Positions 12,370 through 26,324 of a stretch of 64,000 bases of DNA are shown one piece after another (the stretch's first letter is position 1; each line of letters opens with the position of its first letter). Position numbers and translations under genes: made by a program. The stretch lies in the NCBI GenBank assembly GCA_024529925.1, contig JAFEUB010000780.1, positions 186,001-250,000 of the forward strand. Reading direction: 5' to 3'. Source of the DNA: Ophthalmolycus amberensis. Its lineage: Eukaryota; Chordata; Actinopteri; Perciformes; Zoarcidae. The notes under the pieces are model-generated. The model was not told the origin of the DNA, searched no databases, and saw only the letters and a list, made by a program, of their open reading frames with translations.

Positions 12370-13217
12370 TGATATTCAAATATACCCCAGGCGAGCTAGA
12401 TTTGGTGAATCCCAAATTCGAAAGGCGATGGCTGTCTAATACGTAAATGCCGACACACAGACGGGGAGACGGTGTTCGACACGACATAGGATCTTCGGTG
12501 TTCTATCCCCCAAAAAGGGGTGCGACCGTGACGTTTTGCGCGGTAACCGTCTGTGCCGGTCTGATGTGTGCAGATTTTGAAGCCCAACAGACTCCTCATG
12601 TATGGCTGAGTCTCTCCGAAGTTTCCTCTAACAGAGAAAACAGAACAAATGCCGAAACTATAGCTGCAGATTGCGAGCCAATTCGCGGAGCCCCCTGCTG
12701 CCATCTTGATGCGCACTGCTCTTTCAACGGTCAACCTAGCAGCAGCCGGAAAACCATGAATCAAAATATGAATCATAGAGTATTTTTACATACCTAAAAC
12801 TATTTTGACCGGTCAAAATGGTCAGCATTTTTCAAAAGAATTGTGGATGAAATAAAATAACTCAAGGTTTTCTGATCGGCTTTTTAAGTTTAACTTGAAG
12901 ATCGCTGTGTGCCGTGAGTGGACAGAGATGATAGCTGGCTTACTTTCCGGAGTGGTATACATGGAGCTGTTCCTGGAGGACCACTGTATTCGGTATCATC
13001 TAGCGGTGACTTTGCGGATTGACACCAACCTCTCCGCTCCGCTCATGTGCAACATAGCGGTGCAACTCGGTGGACTCTGTGAAGAGAGATACGAAGGTTC
13101 ATCCTAAACTAACGAAAACACAACAACATTTTTGTTTCATGTGCTTATGCACCCATTAAAACACATTTATTTTCTACCAATAGATCCCGGAAATCATAAA
13201 CACTGGCCCTTTAAAGT
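12370..13217 (+). repeat. Probable dispersed element ending in CTGGCCCTTTAAAG
   Basis: An unusually GC-richer block (CG-containing, e.g. GGAGACGGTGTTCGACACG) within AT-rich intron, ending with GGTTCATCCTAAACTAACG, CCAATAGATCCCGGAAATC and CACTGGCCCTTTAAAG. The end resembles a dispersed fish DNA element. It contains short open frames on both strands but no recognisable transposase. The left limit is a guess. Confidence 0.45.
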
Positions 13218-16200
13218 GCAGCTAATTTATGTTAAGAGTCACCAGTGAAATGATCATGACATTTACCCACTGCATCAGGAGACTTCATGCAAAGCTTTCT
13301 GAGCGGCAGTTGTGCTTTCTGTATTTCAAACAGCATGTGCTCTAGATGTTAAGTGGCTTTTGGTGAGCCAGAGAGCATGTAAACGAATATCAAGCTTAAG
13401 CAGCATCAGCTGACATTTCATGGAAAATACAACACACTAAAATACATTAGTTTGTTGCAAAAGAGATCTCATAGATTTCTCCGAATATTTGTGGATCCCA
13501 ATGGATGAATCTCAAATGTATTCTGGGACCCTTGACCTCTCGTTCATCTAGTGCCACTAGGATGTAATTTCTTCTTTGAAAAGATACAAGTGGATGTTTG
13601 TTGTGAACCGAGCACATTCAAGTTCCCAAGGTGATGAACCTTAACCTGGTTCTAAACATCTGAATCCCCTCCCTCATCTCCAATTTGCTCCTTGAATCAA
13701 GTGAGTCCAGCATTTGTTCATCAAAGCTTTATATGCAAGATTAAGAACAGGGACGTCTTATTAGATGACAGGAAAACGGCCAGATCGGTACAGCTTTACT
13801 TAGTCCACTTACAGAAATAATAACTCTTAAATCAAGATTTTTCTTATTTCTCGGGTTACAAAATGTTAACTGCTTCTATTGAAGGTTATATGTAGACTGG
13901 AAATGACTGTGGCAGGACAGATATAGGTCACTCACTTCTAGTTGGCGAGGGTAAAAGAAAACAACACGACCCCCCTGAAATGCAGAAATTGGCTACCTGA
14001 GACGTTTCCTCTTTGGAGCCCTAGTTTGCTGTTGAATGCATCCAATAGTTGAGAATTGTCAGTTGTAGTGAACATTCCAGCCTCTAGGGAACGCTAGCGA
14101 GGCGTTTTAACTTTAGTTTAGATGTAATCTGTGTTGAATTCCTCCTCGCATCCATTCAGTTAAATGTTTGGAACAACACTCTGAAATCAATTTTGGAACA
14201 GCTGTCGCATATTTACCAATAATTACTCTATAATTGCCTTTCTTTCTTCTCCAAAGACTCATTTACATGATAGCAACACTGGACTTAACTGACATGCTTA
14301 TTTTGACTCCAGGCATTGCAGCTTCCCGTATCTAATGAGATTATTTCCATGAAGCAGCAATGCTTGAAATACATTTTTGTACAACTTGCAGTACCTGCTC
14401 TTAAATAGCTGGAGAAAACACAAAACAAACATGCAGCATGAAGTGGTTAGACATATGGTTTAACATGCAAATGAATAGATGAATGGGATTGCTGGTTGTC
14501 CTTATTTTATTTCATATTATTATAAACAAACCAAAGCATCGCAGCACACTGACAGCCGTGAAATCCTCCTCCTTTTATATTTACTGGCATTGTCGAAATT
14601 TGCTTTGCACCCATTAGGCCCAGCGAGAGATAAAGGCTTTTTGTGCAGCATACAGCAGCAGTGGTAGCACAAAAGCCACTTACATGCTCGCTGCAAGCAT
14701 GTAACACCCTATAAAGCTCTTCACACCCTGTTCTTACATAATGTGTCACAAATCCACCGAGCATCGGTGGGAGAGGTACAGTGTGTGTGGGGGGGGGGGT
14801 TTCTGGAATATAGCTGTGGGAAGTTTTTAGTATCATTGCTGATGCTTTAATAAATGTTAGTTACAACAGTGCAAAGTTATTATGTTTAAATTCAAACAAT
14901 TAGCCGGACTTTAGGTGTGGCAATGTCGGTTAGCTGGCCCACCGCTTCGGTCCAAACTGTAATATCTCCACAACTGTGATGCTGCATTGTTTTTGAAGCT
15001 ATTAGGTCTAAAGTTATATTTGTGGCAGAGAGAATATACCTTTCGATCTGTATATATATAACTGCCATAACGGTGTTCCATCTGGACCTCTGGGCGCTGT
15101 GTATTTCTATGACGCTTTTAAGCTCGGCAGTTTATTAGCAATTCAGTCAGATGCATTATCTTACATTTGAAGGAATCTCCGAGGGGGGTTTCTGCAACCA
15201 CCAGCTTTAGCTTTGGTCTATTATGGATTATGTGGTTGAATAATGCAATGTCAGAGTAGAAAAGAGGATATTGGCACTAAAAAAGAATCTTCATTTACAA
15301 CAACTTTAGAGCAACAAACATTGGCAGATGTATGAATAAGGCCCCTGTTGATGGATGTGTAGCTTATTTTAAAAGATGACTCTTTGAAGGTGCTTCACAT
15401 GTATTGTTGAATATCGTGGAAAGAGTCATTTGTTAATTCTCTCCCTTGAAGTCTCAATTTCTTCATGTCAGAGGGTTACAGAAGCACACTGCTGCCACCA
15501 CGGGAAAAGATGTATTCACAATTGTACATAATCATTATAAGTAAAAAATGTTTTCAGACAAAAAACTTTTCATAAAGACACATTTTAGAAAAAAGCTTGA
15601 TTTATATTTAACTGGGCACTGAAAATCAAAACATGATGTAACACATCAAACAAACCCTTTAACACTTCAAGGCCATGCCAATGTGAAAATGTTCAATCAC
15701 CTCTGTAATGGCTCCATTGTTGTTAGCATTAATTCACTCCGCTCAGGATTATGAATTTGGAAAAAAAAAATGCAGCTGTTTATTTTCAGTTAATGACAAA
15801 ATGCTAAACAGTCATTGTATGATGCATTGTAATGTGCCACCCACCAGGGCTCTATAAAACCATTCACTGCTCAGTAAAACTCCTCAACACATTATAAAAT
15901 CCACAAAACATCAATAATGGAACGATACAAATTCGTGAGCACCTCTGTAGTTACTCAACAAAAGGTATAAATCGTTAACAGGTAAAAGCTGCAAGAAAAA
16001 AAAGTGACGGAGAACAGATAAAATGCTTCGTTGAGTTCTATGTGCACCATTTGCACACACAAATGTAAGCTGCAATGTCTTATCTGTAGACTCTGACTGA
16101 ATCTTTTTTATTTTTATAGCAACACATAAAACATGTAAGTTTCTTTTAAGACGCACATAGCTATTCATCTGGTTATAATCTGATTTTGGAGAACACTCTT

Positions 16201-17429
16201 GGCAGAGCTGGGTAGCCTTTGAGAGTACTAGCATGCTGTGTCTCTGCTGTATGTTACAACAAGCCACTAGAGACACAGTCAGAAACGTATTGTGGAGCCT
16301 GGTCACGAAACTGACCAATGGGATCCTATACCACAAATTCTGTGTGTCATATTTCTGAGGTTCCTTCTGAACAGTCCACACACACACAGTTGAAATGATC
16401 TGTCTCCTTCAAATCCTCAACAAGAGGGATTCTGCTGTTTGAAGTGGTCAGGCCATACAAGGATCTTGACCTTTTCTCGGCTGCCTCTAGCTGTCACAGC
16501 ATTCACATGGCAAGCAAGCTTGTTTCAAGGGTTGTTCTGTTCTCAGAGACCGTGGTTGACGTTGACAGGTTCCAGTCGTCTAAGGCATCAAACTCATTTT
16601 AAAAAGCAAGTCATGGATTTCCGCTTTGGGTTTACACGTAGGATAATTGCTGTGCATTTCGTCTTGGGGTCTGCTAGTGCTAGGTCTGGCCATCGGTTCT
16701 CTCAGTTACAATATTAGAGGTGCTGAGATCTGAGAACACGGCAACAAAACTACGACAAGCTCGGTTGGTCAAAGATACACCGGGAAGTTGTTCCGTGAAC
16801 CGTCTCACATGCAAGTCTCACCCTCAACTCGTCAAATACAGCAGCTTGGTCACTGCCCCTCGACATTTGATTCCGATGCACGGAGGCACCCTTTAGCGTC
16901 CGTCTAGTTGTGTGTGTGTGTAAGCATGTCTCCTCGTGTTTAGACACAACTATAACTGTATCATTTAAAAACCACAATCGCAAGCAGCAGTCACGAGCAC
17001 GATCCTGTTCTAACGCCTGAGAATGTGTGATGGATGTTTACAATAGAGCATTTGAGTGATCATTTTACCGTTCACCTTTGTTCTTTCTTGCAAATAAGTT
17101 CGACAAACCTGCTGTTTTGTTGTATAATGTGATCGCCTGACCGCTCGTGTTTGTTGTCGTGTTGGACATATTTTTAGCAATGTGAGCACAATTTCCAGAT
17201 CAACTGCATCATTACGTTGCATGGCCTGTAGCCGTTATTGCGGAGAATAATCCTCCTGGTATTTAATAACGCTGTACTTGCAGACTTGTCCAGAAAGATC
17301 ACTCGGGAATCAACTATTTGCAGTCAACACAGAGACACACAATCAGACTTGCTCAAACACATCCGTGAAATCATGCAATCAGACCGGACTGCACGCCAAT
17401 CAGACATTGGTAAAACCACAGTCACTCTC

Positions 17430-17452
17430 ACACACACACACACACACACACC
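17430..17452. repeat. (CA) microsatellite
   Basis: An uninterrupted CA tract. Confidence 0.93.
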
Positions 17453-20400
17453 CGTACACACATAGACACTCTGGCAAAGATTTGTTTTTATGTCAGCAGG
17501 AGCCATACCATCAAAAGAGGAGAAAATGATTGTGTGCTGTTCAATGCACTCCTTGAAATGTCAAAATGAAATGAATGTCTCTCGATTGGTTGTGAAGATC
17601 ACAAGCGGTGCACGCAAATGTTAAGTACAACAATTAAAGAAACACTATCCTACATAAGATGACAGAATGTTGCATCATGTTTTTGATTGAGACCGTATGA
17701 ATAAATGTATGTCTACAAGTAGAACTTGTAAAAAATGCAATACTAGTGCTATTACGACTAATAACACCACAGGGAGACACATTGACAGACTGATGCCCGG
17801 ATTAATATTTCATATTTTCAGCAACCCCTTTATCCTTCAATCCTGTGAGCGAGTGATTTGTGATCAACAAAACAAAATCTACAAATAAAATTGATGTCAG
17901 TTCGACAGTGGGTTTGATTTCCTGATGGAAATCTTTGTCACTGTCATGGTGGCCATCTGTGTGACCTAAGTTATTATGCATACGTTTTTTATTGAATCAA
18001 ATGGGAACATGCCGCTGTTAGCCGAGGCAAATGGAACATGCCGTTTCTTTCCTTCCATTTCAGCCTGAGTGAATTTGGGCCTCAGGCTAGCTTTGTACGT
18101 TGCGGTGTAGAGTGTCATTGTCTGACAACTTTAATCTGGGATTGGCTGCTTCGACTTTTTCACATGGATGGCCAAAGGCTGAAATCCCCCCCAACCCCCT
18201 TTAAGTGCCATAGGACAAATATGTTACTGGCCATTGTTAAAAAAAGTTGGAAATACCAAAGGGGTATGACACCGGCTAAAACGTAAAAAGTACACTTTGT
18301 CAATTTTAACCGTATCTATTTGTATTTGTCAAGAAATACCTTTAAAGGCCCAAAGCATTGCTCAATATTTGCCTCATTTGAAAACTACATTTACAACCAC
18401 GAATCCAGCACTTGGGAAAATTGCTAGCAAGAAACGCATACCTATTTATATTTTTGTTCCTGATTAGCCTATATTCAAGAAAAATGTATATTTTGTTGTC
18501 TATACCACTGAAGAGTTCAAGCATTACTAGCCTTTACCCATTTTTTACACATCATGTATACTTTATGTTTAGATTTAGATTTAGAGTCACTTCAAAACTA
18601 CAATTTTGTAGAATCCAGGAAAGCACTTGGAGTGTATTTCAACAGTTTTTAAAAGTCCCTGCAAGCTGGGTCATGATTCTGTTAACAGACTAACATGTTA
18701 TTCCAAAATGAACAATGGCCAGACGAGTCTGGATGTGAAAACTCATGTAAAGTGTGCTTTGGAAAAAGGTTTTGTCATTGTCAGTGAACAATAACTCTCC
18801 AGCAATTAGGCTATCTCAAAATCAAAACATATTTCCCCGCAGCTGCTCTGGTTTTGTCTGTTTGAAATGGAGGCCAATAAGGCATCGACATATTCCTGCT
18901 CGTCGCCGCACAGTTTCGAGTTTCCTGGTCTAGATTGATGCAGAGTATAGTAATATGTCCACCCTCGAGGTAGTATATTGCTTGGGAGATTGGAAAGATG
19001 TGGACTTCAGAGCTTTGCTGAATGAGTGACAGCGCTCTTCCGTGGGGACCCTGACTTATTGCCATTGAAATACTGTACACCAGATGTTCTACTTCCCTCA
19101 ACCGTTTCCTCAGACTAATGTTCAACTGTCAGCCGCTTCATCCGTCCAGTGGACAAATGGATGGTGATAGTCCCTTTGTGAGTGTGTGTGAATGCAGAAG
19201 CTCATTTTTGATGAGAAAAGGCAAATTGGACTAGCAATTGTACAATACTCCCACCAACATCTCTGATCTGTCATTATCATAATGTCTATTTCAGTAATAT
19301 GAGTTTATCGTCTACTGTTCTCACACCGATGTGCAGCGCTGTCAGCTGCGACTAAATGTGTCTCAGTGAAAGCTTCAATGTGAGCGTTTTGTTTGAAGGG
19401 AGTGTATTGTTAGTTTTGTCCCCCTGCCCCTCAGTTGGTAAACTTGATGCACCGACACTTGTCACACGTCTCGATGGGCTGTCTCTCACGAAAAGGCTTA
19501 TAAGCAGCTTCCATAAAGCCCTCACAGGTTTTCGAAGAAGCACACAGGGAATGCCGCCATTTGCATTTAAAAAAACGTTGACACAGAGCTTCACCGTGTT
19601 TGTCAGTTTTCTGGCACTCATGAAATATTCATTCTGTGATCACAAAGAAATATTTGGACATTATTCTGAATCGAGAACTATATTTATATGATCGTGGTTG
19701 TGACAGTTTGCTATGTCGACAGCATATCGGATCATTGAAGGTACCCGGTGTAGTTTACTTGTTTCTCAGCGAAACATAATGTTCGTCCTCGTGCACACGA
19801 AGTACAAATAATGACCATAAACAGCACAAATTAGTTGATCACGATCATTATCCACAAGTTAAATTACCCTTATCATGTTCAGTCTACAGTATGAAGTACA
19901 ATTTGATAAAACAAAATTGTGTAATTACCAATAATTGTTTATATTCGTTACCTAATAATTATGTACAGCTTTAATTCTGCAGTAATTTTATTTTTTTTAT
20001 GTTTACACTACCTCATAATAAAAGAAGTAGTGGTTTGGCCCTTTAAGGCAAAACTTGTTTGTGAGGAAAGGTTGCCTGATAACAAACATGTTTGGCCCTT
20101 GTTTTTGTTTTTTTTTCTTTGTTTTTTAAAGTGACATTCCAAACTCACCTCCAGCTCAAGACTTTCATGCCAAAAATAATGTCAAAAAAGCTTTGGGTTG
20201 CAGCTTCAAACAGCCTTCGCCGTGCACAATGTAAGAAGTGCTTTTCCTGCAGCACCTCTGACAGTATCCTAGCTGACCGCGGCGGCACATGGTTGTTGTT
20301 GTTGCCATTAATTAGTGTAAAGCCCACCGCCTCTCCGTACCATCTTTCAGCGTGTCACAGTTGTTTATTTAGCACAACAGGAACAATTAGGCAGCTGACA

Positions 20401-21360
20401 TGGCAGCCGCCACTTGAAGTCCGTCGGACTACCGTCCCCTGACTTAACACACAACTTAGCAGACACATTGCAGCACCCTGCTGCTGCCTTGTAACCTTCA
20501 GAGGATGCCTTGAAACGCGTTCTCCAGTATGTTAGCGTATTATCATAACCAGATGCCCACCTTACCGCCCACCTCGGCACATGTTTGAAAAATGAGGCTC
20601 GGTCTTGAATATTAAAGATGGCGAGGTTCATTTATTTAGGGCTGTGTTCGGGCCACCAAGGGATGCTCATTTGAATCTCGTTTGTAAAGCTGTCTATCCT
20701 TATCTGTCAGCATCAGAGGATGCAATGTCTCTCTTCCCACCTCATCCTCCTTCTCTACTAAATGGCAGGGATATTTAGAGGTGCTTGACAACTGAGGCAT
20801 GCAAATTAGCAGTTGATGTTTCCTGCATTCTTTTTTAGTTTCTTTCACTTCTCACCCCCCCTACCGCCCCTGAGTCGGTCCTTTTAGCCTCTGTGAGAAG
20901 ATGTTATTTGTGATGCTATTTTTGTGGCTGTGTAGGAGGAGAGTGTTAGGGGGGATTACAAAGACTTCATCCATAAGTTTTCTCTTAACCTCAATTGCAA
21001 GCTTGGCAGTGTTTACATGATCTGGTTCAACGTTGGCAGTCCACAATTACATTTATGTAACCCTTTATCTCAAAATGAATGAAAAGTAATTCACGAGAAC
21101 ACCCAACTCCATTTGTACGTCGTAGCCTCATATTGAACCACCTGTTTGTAATAGCTGTAATATCTATGAGGTGGAATGCTGGTACAATGTAGTGCTTTTC
21201 CAAATGAACACTGATAAAAAGCAGTGGAGGGAAAGCAGTGAATGTGTTTACCTTTTACTGAGAGCATCAAATGCCAGGACTGGGTCACAGATTACACAAT
21301 ATCGGGCTGGAAATGTTTCAATCTGGCACGCGTGTTGCCTCGCACGGCAGCTGGGTTGCT

Positions 21361-21712
21361 GCTCTATCATGTGAGAATCGCGGGATCACAAATCACACGA
21401 AAATCCATCTTGTCAAGCTGGAAGTGATGCGCTTGTGCCTGAACCAACGCCGTTCGCGTAGATGCTGCAATAGCACCAGTCATATCAGAACTGGGAGAGT
21501 ATTTTTTCATTGAAAGAAGAGCAAAAAAACGTCACTAAAGAGACGATTTCGCTCTTCTTCGATTATATGGTTCGTGGATCTGATGGGTTGAATGTGACCC
21601 ATGATTAACGGTGGTTAACAGATGGTTCATCCAATCACATGCCAAGAATTTTGTGGAAACAGTTTTCCAATGACGTCTTCTCCCATGGTTCTGTGTAACA
21701 AACGCATCAGGT
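21361..21712 (-). repeat. Dispersed repeat family A, minus-oriented copy
   Basis: Inverted counterpart of 4598-5040, with the same ordered sequence blocks on the opposite strand and different spacing between them. Its limits are approximate. Confidence 0.75.
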
Positions 21713-22981
21713 TAGCATACGTGGGGTGTCAGAAACAAATGTGTCATTTTATCTTATATAATGTGTCAGAGTGGAAAACAAGCCAAGCTGTGTCCGGGAC
21801 AGCCTCACGAGGCCCTAATGGTTATCTTTTATATTGCCTCCTTTTGGCTACGGTAGTTTGATAACATCTACGACAAGCTTGCTGACAGACCTAATCCTTT
21901 GGACATCATGAAAAAGCCAAGCAGGTGCTCAGTTTAATTGCTTCCCCTTTTAGTCTGACGTGTGTCTCGGAGGACACGGACAGACCACGGAAAATCACAA
22001 ATGTCTCGTAGTCCGATCTTGGCAATCTGTAGGAGTTTGTTCAATACAAAGCTAGTTAAAAGTAAGATAAGTTAATGTGTTAATATGTATTCTATAAGTG
22101 ATTCTGTGTTTCTAATTGTCTGCTCTGTCAGTCGGATGTAATTTTGGTGCCGAGTGTGTTTTTTTTAATAAGATGTGGACAAGCTGCTGGACAGGACAGT
22201 CTTATTAGTACACCTGCAGTGTGTTCTCCTGCATGACCACCTGCACCTTTTTCCAGTATTGTTGTCTAATGTGTTCTACAGTATTGTTTCTGTTACTGAG
22301 TAGCATAAACATTTCAAATACACTCACTTGGTATCCAAAATTGCTGATTTGACATTTCACTTTGACTGCCTGCTTGCGTTTCTCCATGGTGCCATGTAGC
22401 CTAAAGCGTGTCTGTGTGCATGTGTTCTGCATCTCACCATGAAATATATTGTGCTGGGGACTGATAACTAGCAGCCACCACTGGCAACCTGCCAGGTGTT
22501 TGTTTTGTTGCAATCATTTAAAATAAACCAAAGCCACTCAAGGCTTGCCATCAAGGGCAACAATGGATGCAACCCCAAAGCAAAGTCTGAGATGTTATTA
22601 CTGTAGTTTTTCAAATCAAAGTAGCACAGAGCTAGAAAGAATCCATTTTTCATTCTACAGGTAGAGATACTGTTTGTGAAACGACGAAGTGTAGCAATCT
22701 GAGTTGCAGCTGATGACCGACGAAGACCGTGAACGATTTTTCTCAGCCCACAGGCCTGTTGACTTTCTCTGGTCACTCGCTTCTCTTTATTTCCCGTGGA
22801 CATGCATTAAAGGGTTTTGTTCCACCACTTGCTGCAGGTTACCAATGCCAATTAAGTGGTATAATAAACCAAAACACTTACTAGATAAAAGGAGAATATA
22901 AGGCACATATATATACAACAAACTGTTCTAGAGCATTGTCTGCAGTGCTTGTTATTGTCTGCAGTAACATCTTGTTACTGT

Positions 22982-22999
22982 ATGTTACTGCAGTAACAT
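22982..22999. repeat. 18-bp perfect palindrome within a short tandem array
   Basis: ATGTTACTGCAGTAACAT is self-complementary. It lies in a 22935-23035 array of imperfect GCAGTAACATCTTGTTA and GCAGTGCTTGTTATTG units. Confidence 0.8.
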
Positions 23000-23479
23000 C
23001 TTGTTATTGTCTGCAGTGCTTGTTATTGTTATTGTTGCATAGTAGCACATGACGGCATTTCTTATTTTTAATCATTTTTAATGTCCAGCTCAGGTAAAAT
23101 AGATAAGACTATAGGCCTTTCTCACAGCATATATTCTGACTTGGGTGTTACTGATAACACTAACTATAGCTCTGTTCATTTCAACTGTTGAAATTGAACG
23201 TGAGCCAACATGCAGATACCAGGAACCTGCAAGCAAAGCAGCTAAATGGAATTTTGGAAAAAATTAATTTCATTACTCACACCTGTGCTTTTCCTACTGT
23301 GATAAGTCAAAATGTCTTATGTTAAAAAGATCTGTCCTCACTCGGTAGGTTTTCACGCCGCTTTCCTTTAATCCCATGAGTGCTAATCATTTCTGTTCAC
23401 GCCTCCCTCCTGGTCCATTAACACACTTCTTTTTTTGCATTTGTCGATACACCTGTGTTCCTGTCTTTTTCTTTTCCAG

Positions 23480-23626
23480 ATGGGTTTCAGAACCTGGTGA
23501 CAGACAACGTGTCGGTGGTGGAGGGCGAGATGGCCATCATCAGCTGTCGAGTGAAGAACAATGACGGGTCCGTTATCCAGCTGCTCAACCCCAACAGGCA
23601 GACGATTTACTTCAGCAACATGAGAC
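23480..23626 (+). CDS. cadm1: cadm1 exon: N-terminal half of the V-type Ig domain
   Basis: This 147-nt exon lies between a pyrimidine-rich acceptor (cttttccag) and the donor GAC|gtgagt. It is phase 1 at both ends. It encodes the mature N-terminus and first half of the membrane-distal V-type Ig domain of a nectin-like adhesion protein. The conceptual peptide contains VVEGEMAIISC and the stretch QLLNPNRQTIYF. The latter is the CADM1 version; CADM2 and CADM3 have WSNPAQQTLYF and CADM4 has IQNPARQTLFF at this place. The first V-domain cysteine is at 23545-23547. An N-glycosylation sequon (NVS) is present near the start. In the family this domain mediates trans homophilic and heterophilic adhesion between cells, including synapses. 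A TGCTAAT branch-point candidate at 23381-23387 is followed by 92 nt without an AG. The signal-peptide exon is not in the window. Whether this is the a or b fish paralogue cannot be decided here. Confidence 0.96.
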
Positions 23627-26324
23627 GTGAGTGTTCTGCAATCTTTACGGGGTGTTGTTGTGTACTGTTGTTGTGGAACAATCATTTTGTTTTGACCGGA
23701 TGAAAACAGCCATTAATGTGCAATGTTTCATTCAAAGCCGTCACTAATGCAGCCAATTTCAATTTTAATTGTTTCCTCCTTCATGTTGCAACTGAGAGGC
23801 TGGAACAAAATGAGATATACCAACATGAACAGGCTGATGGGACTATTGCTGATTTGTTTGGCACTGTTTCCCACGCGTGGTTTTGATTCATGGTCAGTTT
23901 GTTCAGAACACAAGGTCAGGGTTCAAAATGCAACGTAAATATATATGTAGGCAGTTAAGGCTTAATTAGCTATCTGGTGTGGCTAAACGGCTAGCTAATC
24001 ATCTTGTAGTGTCTGAATGCTCCCAAGTCATTCTCAAGTCAAGAGGGAAGGAAGGCAACGAAACACAACAATAAAAGTCACAGGGATGGTTTAATTTTGA
24101 ATTTGCATCACACTATCAGGATGACTTCTACCCTGTGATTGACAGGTTGCAATCGTGCCTTTGACCAGGCTTGGAGTTGTCTTTGTTTTAACGCCAAACT
24201 CGTAGTCCACAAACACATGTGACGTCCCCTTGACTACTCTTCTTTTATACAGTCGATGCTTCCCTACGCTAGTCTCCTCAGCAAACCTTTCCATCAGCAA
24301 TGTTAACATCAGAGCTAGATTTGATAAACGGGTCAGACTACACTGTCCCAGGAGGGGATCCTCCCACACCAAGGGGTTGAATCCCTCAGTCTGACTGCTG
24401 TTGAGAAGTGTAAAAAAAATGTTGTCGGGTCATTACAGAAGTGTGACGGGCCATTGTGAAACTAAGAGAAACACTGCCTCAGACGAAGTCAGACAAAATC
24501 ACCCGTTTACCTTTTTGTAGATTCGATGGAGTTACGAGATTTAGTCCCAGGTTCTTTTTTTAATACTTTTAATTTGTTAAATTTCCCTCATATACGACAA
24601 TATATGGCAAAAAGATAACAGTTGCAATCTTAAAAGACTTAACATTGCCATTAAAGTATGCCCAGGTTTCACGAAACATTCCAGATTATCCTCCTGCACT
24701 TGATATACAGTACAGTTGTATCGGTTTCGGAAAACATCATAGATCATCTAAGGGTTTATTATGAGGCTGTCAGAGGATAAAGTAGGCTGTAACGGGGAGT
24801 AGACACTGTCCGCTGCAAGTGAGAAATCATTCAGCGCTGCCATGTCTTTATGTGATTGATATGGAATGTGTTTAATTATATTCTGAAGCAGTTTGATGTG
24901 ATCAGATGACATGGAAATCAATCCCAGTGAGGCATTTATTTATGTCAGTTCCACTGGTTCATTTTGCAGGCAGTCATAAAATTAGACAGACAGTTGACAC
25001 ATCATTTGCATTTGGTAAAAATTGTGTCAAGCCGCAGTTTGACGACAAATCTGATGAATGAGGAAAAACATGATAAACTGTGTAGTTTCACCAAATCATG
25101 TGAATGGAGCCGGCAGTAAAGCTGTAAAACATTGATTAATATTTTCTTACATTACTTGCACTTCTTCCAGGCAGCTGCATTAAGTTTGACCCACATGTCT
25201 GCTGTAGGATTAATACAGAATGAGGTTAATATAATCCACCAAACATGGTTTGCTTTCAGCATGCCTGCTTTAATAAAAGCGGCTCATATCCCTAAACATT
25301 TAATGACCTGTTGTGCTTATTCTTATCCTGCCCAATTATAATGTCACAGCTCTAATTAGCTGTATTCAGTTGGACATACTCTGTGCCCTGTCTTGCCAGC
25401 TTTCGGGTTTTTTAATTATGTTTTTTGAGCCCCTGAGTTTAGAATGTTGAGTATAAAATATAGTCGACCTCTGTAATTATATACCAGTAGTATTATGTTG
25501 TAAGTTCAAAATGTACAAAGATCAGCGCCTATGATTAATTATTGGCTTTTATAGTGCTCTGAGCAGGTTGTATCCCAGCACTGTTCATATACAAGTAATT
25601 CGCATTAGCAAATATGGTTTTGATATAACAAGGTCCTGTTTATATTGTACATTTTTTGTATATTTTGACTTGTTTATTGAGCTAAGACTTCAGCTGTGTG
25701 CACAAACATAACGTACATAGCCTCATGACATAGTTCTTTCAACATTTGGATCCATAAGAGACTTCCTGGCCCCCTGTGAGCCGGGTGTCAGGCCCTCCTC
25801 CACACTCACCACCCCTCCTTAGTCATGTTCACTGCCTAACAAACACACCCTCTACATATTATACAAGGGCACACTCGCAGAAAGGCTTCGTGCGTATGCT
25901 AAACCAAGCTCTGTATTTATCCGCTGTTGTGCAGAGCCGCAGTGAGCCGACTCCCACAAGCTGGCTGTCAAGAGCAAGGTGTTTTTTCTTTGATGGGGGG
26001 GCTCCTTGATCTCCTGTGATCCCTCCCAGGCATATTCGCCGCAGCTGCACTGCTTCATTATGACATGGCAACCACCAGGCAGCCTCCAAACAACATGGCC
26101 CCTTTCAAAATATCACATCTGCCACCTCCGTCTGAGTCCACAGTGGTGGTGAGTGTGAGATGGAGAGCAAGAGAGGGTAAAGAGACAGAAAGGAATGAGT
26201 GCTTTGAAACCGGCTGCAGGTACGTTCACAGAATGAACCTTAATATTGGTCACCGTACTGTTACACTTCATATCCACTCAGAGTGGTCCGGATTTTACCC
26301 CCGTTGCGTAAAAAGCCGTAAGAG

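Larger units (their letters stand above)
1375..23479 (+). other. Large first-region intron (about 22 kb) of cadm1
   Basis: This is intronic sequence between the candidate microexon and the V-domain exon; if the microexon is unused it is part of a single longer intron. No other coding gene is supported. It contains several microsatellites, a diverged inverted pair of repeats (4598-5040 and 21361-21712), a 63-bp direct duplication (6974-7036, 7157-7219) beside a LINE-like tail, a split dispersed repeat (8071-8121 and 8781-8985), an AT-rich repeat (about 10600-10990), and a dispersed element ending at 13217. I see nothing specific in most of 13250-14780, 15100-16380 and 18700-21080. A large first intron is typical of CADM genes. 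Confidence 0.8.

Noticed and set aside
12396..12797. Overlapping 116- and 126-codon frames on both strands
   Set aside because: Lie in a probable dispersed element; no transposase motif or conserved domain visible.
15911..16387. 158-codon open frame on the minus strand
   Set aside because: No recognisable domain or motif, low-complexity AT-rich codon use, no splice or promoter context; a chance frame in intron.
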